NCBI GenBank assembly: GCA_019918135.1 | Contig: WBZZ01004123.1 | Coordinates: forward strand, 216,802-280,801 | DNA: 64,000 nt | Direction: 5' to 3' | Origin: Paulinella micropora | Taxonomy: Eukaryota; Cercozoa; Imbricatea; Euglyphida; Paulinellidae | Part shown: one piece after another, positions 1 through 10,390 of the stretch | Layout of the letters: every line of letters begins with the position of its first letter | How positions within the stretch are numbered: position 1 is the stretch's first letter | Notes under the pieces: model-generated | Databases searched by the model: none | What the model saw: only the letters and a program-made list of their open reading frames with translations | What the model was told of the DNA's origin: nothing | Program-made: the position numbers and the translations under genes

Positions 1-2
1 GA

Positions 3-350
3 GACATAGCTTGCACGACAGCTATATCAAGCAACCTCTCTGATATTGCCCCAGTCAGTCTGATCACTGGAAACGGAGAAAGCGTAGTGAACCAGAAGGG
101 AGAAGCAATATTGACACGTGTAGATGGGACAGGAAAACCCGTGATGGTAAAGAAAGAAATGTTGTACGACCCAAGGGTGCCTGTAAACATAGTTTCAACC
201 GGCAGCATGGATCACTTTTACCACAGATCTCTTATTCACCAGAACGGACAGTTGCTTATTCTAAAGCACCTCATAAGAGTGAAAGAGAGTGACGTGATAG
301 TCAGGGGGAGAATGACGCCGGGAATGCTACCGGTGGGACACGGAATATGA
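3..350 (+). pseudogene. Copia Pol remnant (protease to pre-integrase)
   Basis: An open frame enters from the window edge and stops at TGA 348-350. It reads like the aspartic-protease and following segment of a Ty1/copia polyprotein: an opening DIACTTAIS stands where the intact copia downstream has VVDSACNRW, and IHQNGQLLIL parallels IHQNGQVFIY there (about 4960-5000). No integrase or reverse transcriptase follows, so this is a truncated relative from a different copia subfamily. Identification rests on motif resemblance and on order relative to the intact copy. Confidence 0.55.
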
Positions 351-647
351 CGAACCTCTTGACATTAACAAACGATTTGAGCCGAAGATCAAGGTAAAGA
401 AATCAAAGGCGGGGTAAGTGGGGAGGGAACCACCAAGGAGAGAGAAAATAAGAAAGAAGTAGCTAAAGTTTGCGAGAATAGAGAGAGTAAGGGATGTGTG
501 TTATATGCTATGTATCCAGAGAAGAGTGCAAATAAGAAGCATGTAGACATCTACGTCATGCATCAGTGCAGCGGGCATAACCTTGGTATCTACCAGTGGC
601 GCAAGGGATGTGTATGTCAAGCCTTGGTTTCTACCAGCGGCGTACCG
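351..647. other. Spacer left of the copia insertion
   Basis: Purine-rich sequence without a supportable gene. It ends in the TCTGC target site. Read across the target duplication it would join the RNase H-like sequence right of the copia element, so part of it may belong to the same older element. Confidence 0.4.
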
Positions 648-652
648 TCTGC
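648..652. repeat. Target-site duplication TCTGC, left copy
   Basis: Directly abuts the 5' LTR and matches 8990-8994 exactly. Five base pairs is the usual copia duplication length. Confidence 0.85.
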
Positions 653-1048
653 AGTAAGCAATAATATTTACTAAATATATTGTTACCTTTTATGGTCAAT
701 TTCACGACATAACATTTATATTTGACCGGATCATATTCATTACCATTTTCATATTTCGTATCATAATTATTATTCGTTACGTTGATATTACCGTTATTCA
801 CAATTAGTTGCCAGTTAGTATAGATTGGCCCATACTGAATCATCACTTGAATTTCTGACCACAAGATCAGTATATAAATTTGTGGTATTTATTTCACTAT
901 AAATTTATGGTAAATTAGATTGAGTTTCAGTCATTGGTTTCTAACCATTGATTAAATTCATTATTGTTCCTTCAACCTTTGATCAAAGTGCCTCAGCGCA
1001 AACGATTATTCAAGTATCCGGAGACTAATGTCTATTAGTGTACTTACT
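653..1048 (+). repeat. 5' LTR of copia element
   Basis: Direct repeat of 8594-8989. It starts AGTAAG and ends CTTACT, a 6-bp inverted repeat, instead of the usual TG...CA. An ATG at 1028, near its 3' end, opens the Gag frame, so the last LTR bases encode the first seven Gag residues. Confidence 0.92.
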
Positions 1049-3256
1049 GGTTATGGAGCCTTGGATGCGCCCCGTTACCAACTCAAGCTACCGAAATTCC
1101 CGAAAACACCCATCGATGAATTTGACCTTTGGAAATTCCAATTTTTCGCTTTTTTATTGGGCGTGGACGCACGCTACATACTACTTCTGGAAGACCAAGA
1201 ATCGCCCTACTCGGTACAAGAGATTGCTACGATCTACGCAAGTACCAGAACTACTGGACTAAGACCCACCCACCCCGCCCCTAACAACATTACTGGATCT
1301 GGACTGTCAGCACCTGGGTCTACGACCGCCTCGACAGCAAGACAGTTGAGAAGGAGGAGCGATGACGACGAAGACGATGAAGCATACGGATCGAGACGTG
1401 GCGACTCATCATCGAGCAGCTCGTCATCACTGACCAGCTCGTCCTCAAGCAGCCCATCCTCGACCAACCCGTCCTCAGGTAGCCAAGCACCCGCCCTCTT
1501 GCCTACTATCAACGTACCAACTGACCTGGATACACTTTTCAGCCAAGCAGACTACATCAAAGCACAGATCCATGTCCGCTGCTTCCTTGTGGAAGCATGC
1601 CAAGAGTCGACAGCTCTACTGACAGTCCAACGAGCAGGAACCAACCCAGCGGTGATCTGGACAGCGATCTGCGAGCGATTCGGCAGCAAAGGATCGGTTT
1701 CCATCGCTCGCCTACTAATGCAGCTGTTCGAGACAAAGCTGAAGTCAAGCAATGGCCTACCAGCATGGATGGAGCTCTTGACCCAACGCTTCGAGCGCCT
1801 ACAGTCAAGAGGAGTGCCTCTACCTGATGAATTCAGAGTCGTATTCTTGCTCTTTAAACTTAAGGAGTGCGCCTCTCTATCTATGGGGGATGTAGGGGGA
1901 ACTATGTATTGGTCTCGTGCTGATGCTGACAAACCACGTTATAATGAGATATGTTCACTCATCTTACAAGCATACCATGCTAACCAACTCTCTGCTGCCT
2001 CATCTAGGTCCTCGACAGCCCTGTTCACTTCGGCCACACCCGTTGCTATCAACAAAGACATCCAATGTCTCAACTGCAACCGACGAGGACACATTGCGGC
2101 CCAGTGTCGATCCACCTGCATGAAACGAGTCTGCGAGGGCCGACCGAAACACTCTGGGGCTGAATGCCCAGTCCGCAGACGACCCACGCAGCCAAACTCG
2201 AACACACGTCGCGGTGGTCGAGGGGGAGGACCGAATCAACGAGGACGTGGAGGCCAACCTAGACAGACCAACACAAAACGGATTCAACGATCGAGCGGAC
2301 AAGCCAACGCGACAACCGAAGTGGAAGCCACCGACGACGTCGATGATCCAACAGGCGACCCACCCGAGACATGGCTGATGCATTCCGCCGACGACGACGA
2401 ACGACCCGGACCAGAGGAGGACGAACCATCGCAAGAAGAAGTAGCCTACGTACAAAGGGGAAGTAGGTACAGAAATAGAGCAGGACCTATCCAACTGTCT
2501 CCTCTAACACCCACTTCTGATACCTATAACCCTCCCACCCCCACTGAAGCATCGCCCGCACCGCACCCTGATTACGTGGAAGACCCGACGAGACGCCCAG
2601 ACATCCCATGGAGCTCGCTGACAATCACACAACGCATGGACGAGAACGGCTACAGACGTGCCTACGTTCAATGGACGCGCATGCGGGACGCATTTCGAGC
2701 GATCCCACAAGGATTCCCTGTCCCACCTGCCCATTGGCCGCGACCTTGGTGCCCCCTTGGAACACCCCTCAACTATTTCCTTCCAAGAACGGATCCGTGG
2801 ATGTTACCATCGCTGCTAGTTCAAGACGCGCCCGGCTCAACAGGTATTGAGCACATCGTACTGCGGACAAGATGCCCGAGACGAGCACGACGTGAACCAG
2901 GTAGTTCACCGCAACAACCGCCGGAAACAACTACACAATCCCCGCGCGTGCCAACACAGAGCTTTATGAGCTCACCTGCACCGGAAGACAGGACGACATC
3001 AGAGCAACACCGTCAAGAAGAGCAACCTACCTCAACGCCCATCGGAGAACATCGACAGCGACAGTTGAGTTCACCCAGCGCAGAGGACACCTCGATGAGC
3101 GAAACACCGCCTACCCCGTCAATGGCATACAATGAGGAATCGCCCTTTCAAGTTTCACGGTACCTATCCCACCAAACCTGCAGACCGAGTGCTTTACCCC
3201 GTTGGCCCCGACGACGACTTCAGCGAATGCATCTACGGACAACAAGGACGCAATAA
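1028..3256 (+). CDS. gag: Copia Gag polyprotein (742 aa)
   Basis: Nucleocapsid/capsid precursor that would package the element RNA. The gag-core helical region lies at about residues 15-75 and 165-300 (FDLWKFQFFAFLLG, then VIWTAICERFG), separated by a Ser-rich low-complexity stretch at about 110-150. A CCHC zinc knuckle, CLNCNRRGHIAAQC, lies at nucleotides 2066-2107, followed by Arg/Gly-rich sequence suited to RNA binding. The C-terminal 300 residues are Pro/Glu-rich. The ATG lies within the 5' LTR, so initiation there needs a transcript starting upstream in the LTR. The frame ends in the open region of Pol, which is in the -1 frame. Confidence 0.85.
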   Translation: MSISVLTGYGALDAPRYQLKLPKFPKTPIDEFDLWKFQFFAFLLGVDARYILLLEDQESPYSVQEIATIYASTRTTGLRPTHPAPNNITGSGLSAPGSTTASTARQLRRRSDDDEDDEAYGSRRGDSSSSSSSSLTSSSSSSPSSTNPSSGSQAPALLPTINVPTDLDTLFSQADYIKAQIHVRCFLVEACQESTALLTVQRAGTNPAVIWTAICERFGSKGSVSIARLLMQLFETKLKSSNGLPAWMELLTQRFERLQSRGVPLPDEFRVVFLLFKLKECASLSMGDVGGTMYWSRADADKPRYNEICSLILQAYHANQLSAASSRSSTALFTSATPVAINKDIQCLNCNRRGHIAAQCRSTCMKRVCEGRPKHSGAECPVRRRPTQPNSNTRRGGRGGGPNQRGRGGQPRQTNTKRIQRSSGQANATTEVEATDDVDDPTGDPPETWLMHSADDDERPGPEEDEPSQEEVAYVQRGSRYRNRAGPIQLSPLTPTSDTYNPPTPTEASPAPHPDYVEDPTRRPDIPWSSLTITQRMDENGYRRAYVQWTRMRDAFRAIPQGFPVPPAHWPRPWCPLGTPLNYFLPRTDPWMLPSLLVQDAPGSTGIEHIVLRTRCPRRARREPGSSPQQPPETTTQSPRVPTQSFMSSPAPEDRTTSEQHRQEEQPTSTPIGEHRQRQLSSPSAEDTSMSETPPTPSMAYNEESPFQVSRYLSHQTCRPSALPRWPRRRLQRMHLRTTRTQ
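1048..1060 (+). promoter_or_regulatory. Probable primer-binding site
   Basis: TGGTTATGGAGCC begins with TGG, the complement of a tRNA CCA end. Its first T is the last LTR base, so it starts where a PBS should. The cognate tRNA is not identified. It lies inside the Gag reading frame. Confidence 0.55.
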
Positions 3257-6255
3257 GACGCATACAAGCCATCGAAGCATTACCATACGGCCAACCAGTG
3301 CAATACAGACGTGTACCTGGAGTTTCACAGCCAACAGAACGACGATACACCTTCGCTTGGACAGATGCACATAATTGCTTTCGTCACCCTACCACCGATG
3401 AGCTGGCCTACTGGAGCATCGTGAAGGACTTCCGACTACTCCCGGAGAACTGGGCACTAACCAAGCCAGACTGCGTCGACTGCAAGACTATACGCGAAAC
3501 CAGACGCGGCAGCATTAGATGGGATTGCACCTACTGCGGCAACCAAGAAGGGAAACTGAAGCGTTGCAGCGGATGTCAACTCGTCTACTACTGCAACACC
3601 GATCATCAGAGGACCGATTGGCCGGCACACAAAGAGTTCTGCAACATGGCCAAGCGGCATCCACTCATCAACCGACTTCGAGAAAGGGGAACGAGATACG
3701 ATTTACTCGGCATACCAACGGACCAGCCCGAGCTAGGCGACCTCGCATTTCAACATCTGTTACGTTACCGTAAAGGTGGACCACACGCACCACTGTTCAT
3801 AGACTCACCCACAATGGTAGATATGGCGATGAGCCTAGATGAATTTACGACGAGGGGGAGACGTGTGGACCCCAGGACGGCCACAATGGCACAATCACAC
3901 GCCCACCTTAACTTCACGGAAAACGAAGAAGACTACGAGGTGACCTCTTCGACACCGAATGCGAACTTAGCTGCGCTCGCCGCTACCACGCCGGACATAC
4001 CCAACTTCGACGAAGCGTATACAATCAACGAGACGGACCCACCATGGACTATGCTCCCACCACCTCCAAGTGGACCAGATGAGACCGGACAAGAACAGCA
4101 CGAACCCTACGGTGTAGGTGCAGCAGGCGAAAGATGGCGAGAACAACTGGAGAAGCAACTGAAACGCATACTCAACATACCCGACGCGCCGTCCGATGTG
4201 AAGCGTTCACCGCCTCCAGCACCATACACACCTGAAATAGAACCACTGTTCAACGACAACGTGAGACCACCGCTCAACTATTACCCACCTGCCGGACGTG
4301 TGGAAGCTGAAGAACTACGCGAACGCCTACGACGTCATGACTACTCACACACATTGGAATTCGTGTTAATGGCAGACGTATTTGACGAATTAGAAGCAAT
4401 AAGGGACCCGAAAGAAGATACCACAGACGTTGCAACCATCCCTGACGAAGATGCAACTGACGACCCGGAGCTCGACGACCCTGAACATGAGAACTATCTC
4501 TACCCACCCGCCCTGGACTTCGCCAACGTACGCGAGTGGCAATACTACGTCAACAGGCATCCAGAGCTGGAATATTTGGAGTTCAAGAACATGGACGAAT
4601 ACAACAGATGGATGCAGGAGACAATGGACTTAGAACGGGCAGAGCTCAAGCGCCCTATGGTCAACTATATGCTAATGGCCGACGGCAATTCCCCTGACGT
4701 GGTCGACAGCGCATGCAACCGATGGCTATTCCATGAGAAGGCGCCTATCGACCCCAAGTCTATCCGCGAAGAGAAACCGGCTTTCCTCAATAAGATATCT
4801 GATAAGCCGCTTCCGGTGAGGACGCGGGCTACTGCCACTCCGACGTGGCTCAATGGTTATGGTCAATCGGTTAAACAGTCATTTCCCAACTCACTCATAT
4901 CACCGTCATTACCATTCAAACTTGTTCCCATCCCACGCCTTGACCATGACATGCACAAAACAATCATCCATCAAAATGGTCAAGTATTCATCTATGGCAA
5001 GCCCATAACACTTGACAAGAAGAACATACTAGCAAGGGGGAGGCTCAATTCACACTTGCTGTACGAGTTAGATAAGCCAGGAATGACACCACTTGACCCT
5101 CATCAAAGATATATACCATACAGGTACAAGCAGAGAGAACAACTGTCACTGGCTGCAACCATCGACAACCTACCAGACCTTGCATTATGGTCAGTCAATC
5201 CTCTCCCATCACATGCAACGTACGATCCAATGATCCTACACAGAGCTCTGATGCATGCAAACCCACTCATAATGAACGAGTTTGCAAAGAGCGTAGGCAG
5301 ACGCATCGCTGGCAAAGATTGGATGCGTCTGGTACGTGCATGTCATGGATGCAATAGGGGCAAACCTAACAAACCCCCTATGTACAGAGGTAACTATCTA
5401 GACCTAGAATATAAGCAAGGTGAAGCACTCAACATAGATTTCAGCGGCCCATTCCCCGTAATGTCAAGATACGGTAACTACTACAGAGGGGGAGTGACAT
5501 GTTCTCGCTTTAAGTTTGCTTGTGACCTCTACATACCTACCCGCGAAGCTAAGCTTTACATGCCACATTTAACACGCATATTTGCTTTCTTTGAACGACA
5601 GTCAGGCAACAAACTAAAGCAGATAAGAGCAGATGGCGAGTTTGTCTCTAAAGTACTAAAAGAGTATACAGACAAACACGGCATCATCCTCAAAACCACC
5701 ACACGTAACGAGCCTAACATGAACCCCTTTGCTGAAAGAATGAATAGGACAGACGACACACGCGCACTAGCAGCACAGTTAGATGCAGGCCTGCCTAACA
5801 CATTTTGGGAGGACACACATAAAGCGACACTAGCCATACGAATGGTCACGCCCCTTTGCAGAGGCAAGGACAAAGGCAAATCCCCTTGGGAATTGCTTAT
5901 GGGCCGAAAACCTGTGCAATCGTTCGTGCAACCTTTCGGATGCCTCGCCTGGGTGAAAATGGAAACGACGAAAGCACAGCCTGTCGCCGTGCCAGGTACT
6001 CTCATTGGCTACAACATATTTCGTCGAGTCTATAAAATCCTCATTCACGACACCAAACAGACAGCCACAGTAGAAAAACGTAATGTTCGTTTCGATACAA
6101 TGACTCGTGGCTACACATGCAAAATACCTGCACGACCTTGGCAACCACTACTAGTGTCGCACAACATAACATCCTCCACCTCGCCTCCTACCACTAGCAT
6201 ACCATCTACCCAGTCAGTCCAGTGGAAAAACGAGGACCAACTGCCACAATTTTAG
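3136..6255 (+). CDS. pol: Copia Pol, first part: MYND finger, protease, integrase
   Basis: This frame is open from just after TGA 3133-3135 and overlaps Gag by 121 nt in the -1 frame, so expression needs a -1 frameshift; no perfect slippery heptamer was seen. A MYND-type zinc finger occupies nucleotides 3526-3642 (CTYCG, CSGCQ, YYCN, then H and C). The retroviral-type protease centre is VVDSACN near 4700. Integrase has the HHCC zinc motif (HRALMHAN ... CHGC, 5236-5352) and the D, D and E residues in NIDFSG, IRADGEF and NPFAERMN (5422-5750). The frame stops at TAG 6253-6255, exactly between integrase and reverse transcriptase, and the same frame is open beyond it. Confidence 0.85.
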   Translation, partial: GIALSSFTVPIPPNLQTECFTPLAPTTTSANASTDNKDAIRRIQAIEALPYGQPVQYRRVPGVSQPTERRYTFAWTDAHNCFRHPTTDELAYWSIVKDFRLLPENWALTKPDCVDCKTIRETRRGSIRWDCTYCGNQEGKLKRCSGCQLVYYCNTDHQRTDWPAHKEFCNMAKRHPLINRLRERGTRYDLLGIPTDQPELGDLAFQHLLRYRKGGPHAPLFIDSPTMVDMAMSLDEFTTRGRRVDPRTATMAQSHAHLNFTENEEDYEVTSSTPNANLAALAATTPDIPNFDEAYTINETDPPWTMLPPPPSGPDETGQEQHEPYGVGAAGERWREQLEKQLKRILNIPDAPSDVKRSPPPAPYTPEIEPLFNDNVRPPLNYYPPAGRVEAEELRERLRRHDYSHTLEFVLMADVFDELEAIRDPKEDTTDVATIPDEDATDDPELDDPEHENYLYPPALDFANVREWQYYVNRHPELEYLEFKNMDEYNRWMQETMDLERAELKRPMVNYMLMADGNSPDVVDSACNRWLFHEKAPIDPKSIREEKPAFLNKISDKPLPVRTRATATPTWLNGYGQSVKQSFPNSLISPSLPFKLVPIPRLDHDMHKTIIHQNGQVFIYGKPITLDKKNILARGRLNSHLLYELDKPGMTPLDPHQRYIPYRYKQREQLSLAATIDNLPDLALWSVNPLPSHATYDPMILHRALMHANPLIMNEFAKSVGRRIAGKDWMRLVRACHGCNRGKPNKPPMYRGNYLDLEYKQGEALNIDFSGPFPVMSRYGNYYRGGVTCSRFKFACDLYIPTREAKLYMPHLTRIFAFFERQSGNKLKQIRADGEFVSKVLKEYTDKHGIILKTTTRNEPNMNPFAERMNRTDDTRALAAQLDAGLPNTFWEDTHKATLAIRMVTPLCRGKDKGKSPWELLMGRKPVQSFVQPFGCLAWVKMETTKAQPVAVPGTLIGYNIFRRVYKILIHDTKQTATVEKRNVRFDTMTRGYTCKIPARPWQPLLVSHNITSSTSPPTTSIPSTQSVQWKNEDQLPQF

Positions 6256-8349
6256 GACTCCAACACACCCAGTGGCTGGTGGCCAACAAACCAACTGCCA
6301 CATTCCTCACAAAACACACTCGACACACTGGACGATGACACGACAACCCCACACACCACCGAGGCCACTTCAAGTCTTTACGTGCAACCAAGCCCATATG
6401 TTGGCTCACTCCATCCCCCACCAAATGCATTTGCTCCCACTCCAGCAACAACGGTTGCACAAGAGAAAAAGACGAACACAGCACCTCGGCAAACGATACA
6501 ACACAACAGAGCAACATCAAACCCAGCCCAACACTCCTCATCTGCACCACAATTCCCTCTACCAGATAGATGGAGTAGTAACAAGGGCATACCACAAACA
6601 TGGGATGGTGCTGCAATAACTTCAACAAACATAGTTGCTGGGCCCAGGCTTAGGAAACAAACACCAGCAAACCACCCCACTCATACCGCACACATTATTT
6701 TTGCTCATGAGTTTGAGGAGGAGGAAGAGGAGGCCTTAGGACAGGACAGCTATTGTTTGTTCACAAGAGTGTTACATATCCCACAGAAAACCATAAAGTC
6801 ACACCCTCAGGTACATGCTGCTCAACTAGCCGAGTTACAAGGTTTGTTCGAATGCAAAGCACTGCAATGGGTACCTCGAGCCGCAGCAATAACAGCGAAT
6901 GTACCTCCTGTCCATACAACATTTGTTGATGCCATAAAGACAGATGAGTCTACAGGTCAGGAGAAATACAAATCGCGACTAGTAGCTTTAGGAAATAGGA
7001 TGAAAGAATACATTCATTACAATCCATATGAATGCTCTTCCCCCACCGCCCAACCAATGTTTCTTTTGCTACTAGTAATACTATCTTATGCTGCATTCAA
7101 TAACCTCATGATCTCTCACCTCGACTTTCACAAGCCTATTCCCATGCAAATATGAAGGACATTGCCTTCGCCTTTCCGCCTAAGGGGTACGAAAACAAAA
7201 GCGACCCTTCAATGATTCTATTGTTGAAGAAAGCACTGTACGGAACCCCCCAGGCAGGGCGAAGGTGGTTTGACCATGTGTCTACTAATGTGAGAAGTAT
7301 AGGATATAAACAGTCAACATTAGACCCATGCATTTTCTTCCTACCTTCAGTCACAGGCAGACAGAAACTACCCCCCTATCTACTCCTGCGCACTGATGAC
7401 TTGCTCGTGTTTCATAATACCAAAGACGAGCACAATGCCCTGTTCACCAAACTGAAACATTCATTTAGAGTGAAGGACCTAGGACAAATCAAAACATTTT
7501 GTGGCTTGCAGTTTGTTCGGACTTCAGAGGGCATAGTCATACATCAGCATGAATACATTAAGGGCATGCTTAGGGATTTCAACTTCCAAGAAGCCAAGCC
7601 AGTCGCTACTCCTACAGCGACGACTGACCCTCCCCCAGCCAGCAAAGAAGCTATGCTTCGGCGTTTCTCGCTCCCTCGCTTGCTTGGCGCCCTTCTCTGG
7701 CCTGCGACTCAGACTCAACCGGCCATCACCTACGCGGTCAACCACGCGGCGGTACTCGCATCAAAGAAGCCTGACGTGGCGTACTCAGCAATAGCTCGCA
7801 TCCTCAGATTTCTGCAAACACCTAGAGGGATTTTCTTCCCATTTCGGACCCGCAGCTTCGAGCTTATATCGTATTCCGATGCCAACTTGGGCGCATGTGA
7901 GTACACGCGACGATCAAGAACCGGCCAACTGCACATGACGACTGGGCCCATCGCATGGAGTTCGAAGCGCCAACCCACAGTCGCACTATCGACTCAGGAT
8001 GCTGAAACGATCGCCAACTCAACGACATCCCGAACAGCAATCGCGATATTGCATATGTGCAAGGACGTTGGAATTCCGTTGCCGACGCCATCAACTATCA
8101 ATAACGACAACCGGGGGGCGGTCCTGAACGCAACGAACGGCATGGCCACTGATCGCACACGCCACTTAGCACTCAAACACCATTACGTGGTAGAATGAGT
8201 ACGGGCTGGCGAAGTGATCGTACGACACGTTTCGACGAAGGACAATCTGGCGGACATGCTGACGAAGTCACTACCGACGCCACGTTTCTTGGAACTAGTC
8301 GCACAGTTTACGGTGTTGCTCAAGGACGCTTTACCGCAGTTTGAGGTTT
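6256..8349 (+). pseudogene. pol: Copia Pol, second part: reverse transcriptase and RNase H
   Basis: Continues the frame of the integrase part after a single TAG. Reverse transcriptase is recognised from KYKSRLVALGNRMKE, LKKALYGTPQAGRRW, and a catalytic-box equivalent LLLRTDDLLV near 7385-7410, where the usual Y-V-D-D is R-T-D-D with both metal-binding aspartates kept. RNase H follows (SYSDANLGACEYTRRS; WSSKRQPTVALSTQ). A one-base deletion near 7130-7145 shifts frame inside the RT palm. TGA at 8196-8198 interrupts the RNase H tail, which continues in frame (STKDNLADMLTKSLP) to TGA before the 3' LTR. Confidence 0.85.
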
Positions 8350-8584
8350 AATGCCTCTAGCTTTTACAGACACTTAGGATGAATTTATTCAACAGACTTG
8401 CTACACCGCTGCAAGGACCTGCATCCTTTGATGCTTACGAATTATTTTTTTTTTCATTTTTAGTGTTAATGCAACATTAACATGTATCATACTTCATCAT
8501 CATGAATCGCTAGTTTACATATATTCATATGGCCAATCATGTTAGTAACTTGAAGATAATATACATATACATATATGTTATGCC
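8350..8584. other. Copia 3' untranslated region
   Basis: AT-rich stretch between the end of Pol and the polypurine tract, with a poly-T run near 8445. No gene. Confidence 0.5.
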
Positions 8585-8593
8585 GAGGAGGAG
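8585..8593 (+). promoter_or_regulatory. Polypurine tract
   Basis: GAGGAGGAG immediately abuts the 3' LTR, the position of the plus-strand primer of LTR retrotransposons. Confidence 0.75.
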
Positions 8594-8989
8594 AGTAAGC
8601 AATAATATTTACTAAATATATTGTTACCTTTTATGGTCAATTTCACGACATAACATTTATATTTGACCGGATCATATTCATTACCATTTTCATATTTCGT
8701 ATCATAATTATTATTCGTTACGCTGATATTACCGTTATTCACAATTAGTTGCCAGTTAGTATAGATTGGCCCATACTGAATCATCACTTGAATTTCTGAC
8801 CACAAGATCAGTATATAAATTTGTGGTATTTATTTCACTATAAATTTATGGTAAATTAGATTGAGTTTCAGTCATTGGTTTCTAACCATTGATTAAATTC
8901 ATTATTGTTCTTTCAACCTTTGATCAAAGTGCCTCAGCGCAAACGATTATTCAAGTATCCGGAGACTAATGTCTATTAGTGTACTTACT
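8594..8989 (+). repeat. 3' LTR of copia element
   Basis: 396-bp direct repeat of 653-1048 with a few substitutions, for example in the ACGTTGAT/ACGCTGAT stretch. Confidence 0.92.
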
Positions 8990-8994
8990 TCTGC
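8990..8994. repeat. Target-site duplication TCTGC, right copy
   Basis: Directly abuts the 3' LTR end and matches 648-652. The left copy abuts the 5' LTR. Confidence 0.85.
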
Positions 8995-9339
8995 GCCTGC
9001 CAAAGAGTTGGATAATGCTTTAGCAAGTGCTCTTGAGATTGCCGAGGCATATCAATTTAACAAAATCCACATTGTGACTGATTGCAAAGCAGCGCATGCT
9101 GGAATCAAGTCATGTTATTCACGGGAAGCAAACTTGCAGGAAATCATGACAAGTACACATGGGCGTTAGCAGAGAAAGGAATTTCCGTGTCTGCAACCGC
9201 GATGAGTCGTGATCGTCTTATGGTGGTGGATCTGCTTGCCCGTGGACAGGTGGACGCCGCGGCGCAGCAGTGGAGCGCTTCGAACCCCTCCGCTCATTCT
9301 TTGAGGGCTCACCGGTCACCCGGCAGCTCCCATAGCTAG
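8990..9339 (+). pseudogene. RNase H-like fragment of an older retroelement
   Basis: Two overlapping frames together give an RNase H pattern: ALASALEIAEAYQFNK, then IHIVTDCKAAHAGIK with the catalytic-type Asp, then in a shifted frame LAEKGISVSATAMSRDR and VVDLLARG. A frameshift near 9140 breaks it. It lies just upstream of a DIRS-type recombinase, and DIRS Pol proteins end in RNase H, so it may be the end of that element's Pol. The copia element landed at its left edge. Confidence 0.5.
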
Positions 9340-9350
9340 TTGACCACGCT

Positions 9351-10390
9351 GTGGAGCTCATGTGCAACGCCGTGGCACCAACGTCGTCGGCGGCTTACAA
9401 CTCCGCAGTGAATCAGCTTCAAGCCGTCGCGGAAGCGTTCTCAACTGAGGACTTTATTATCGAATGGTGGCGACCCACGCCTCTCATTGTCGTTCTGTTT
9501 CTAGCGTATATGTCTACCTTCTACGCCGTCAATACGCTTAAAGTTTACATGTACGGGGTGCGTGATTTCATGATGAGGCTCGGTTTGGAGGATCCAACAC
9601 GGAACTTCTTTGTTGAGCTTTCCTGGAGAGGGATCAAGCGCAGCAAGCGGACGAAGCCGGACGATCGCCTCACGCTCACCATCGAGATGTTGAAGAAATC
9701 GGCTTCTTTTATTTTGGGGTTCACACAAAAGGGGATTCCAAAGTCCGCTGCTATTCATCTTCTGATCGCCTGCCAGACGGGCTCAACGTGGGGTATCCGA
9801 GGTTTGCTCCGCATCGGTGAGATCTTCCTGAGTGGACCGGAACGGCTCTACAGGGTTTTACGCAATGCGCACATCCGCGAGGGGGCAGTTGATGGCATCA
9901 ACTTCATCGGCCTGTTGCTCGACGGGTCAAAGGTGGATCCCTTTCGACGAGGCTGCGAGGTCGTTTTGGGCGAACAAGATGATGAGCGGGTGTGCCCTAT
10001 GTTCTGAAAGCATATGTATGAGAAGAGTTGTAAAGTTCACGGGATTCCCCAAGGCAGCCTGGAGGCAGTGTTCCGCTCGGCGGACGGGCGAGCAATCGAC
10101 CGCACTTTGTTCGTTAGTACGATGCTAAAGCCGCTCAGCGACTCTGACACGAAGGAAGGGAAGGCGCAAAGTTCAATGGCATTTCCTTGCGGCGAGGCGG
10201 AGCGTCGGCCATGGCAAGAGCCGGTCTTAGCCCGATGTCGATCAAGCGTGCGGGCAGATGGACGTCCGATTGCTTCCAACTGTACGTCGGGGCACCAACA
10301 ACTGAGCTATCGTCTGATGGAGTTAATCGTGCGGTGATCACCACTGTGTCAGCCGTGTGGCAGAAAGGAGTCCGCAGCTCACCTCTGTGA
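9351..10390 (+). pseudogene. DIRS-type tyrosine recombinase, frameshifted
   Basis: The first 219 codons give a helical core-binding domain and the first catalytic segment RGLLRIGEIF, where the arginine matches the Arg-I box of tyrosine recombinases. After a stop at 10005-10007 and frame changes, the region from about 10175 encodes SLRRGGASAMARAGL and IKRAGRWTSDCFQLYV. These match the box-II pattern (H-x-x-R, then G-R-W, then a terminal Tyr) of DIRS/Ngaro recombinases, with the first His not evident. Such enzymes integrate circular cDNA without duplicating the target. This copy is broken. Confidence 0.65.

Larger units (their letters stand above)
653..8989 (+). mobile_element. Ty1/copia LTR retrotransposon, nearly complete
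   Basis: Two 396-bp direct repeats (653-1048 and 8594-8989) differ at only a few positions and are flanked by the same 5-bp sequence TCTGC (648-652 and 8990-8994), a target-site duplication. Between them lie Gag, protease, integrase, reverse transcriptase and RNase H in copia order. Near-identity of the LTRs implies recent insertion, yet Pol carries a TAG, a frameshift and a TGA, so this copy is probably non-autonomous. It interrupts RNase H-like sequence of another element. Confidence 0.92.

Noticed and set aside
3130-3260. Canonical -1 slippery heptamer for Gag-Pol
   Set aside because: The overlap holds no X-XXY-YYZ heptamer in the correct phase; the frameshift mechanism, if any, is unresolved.
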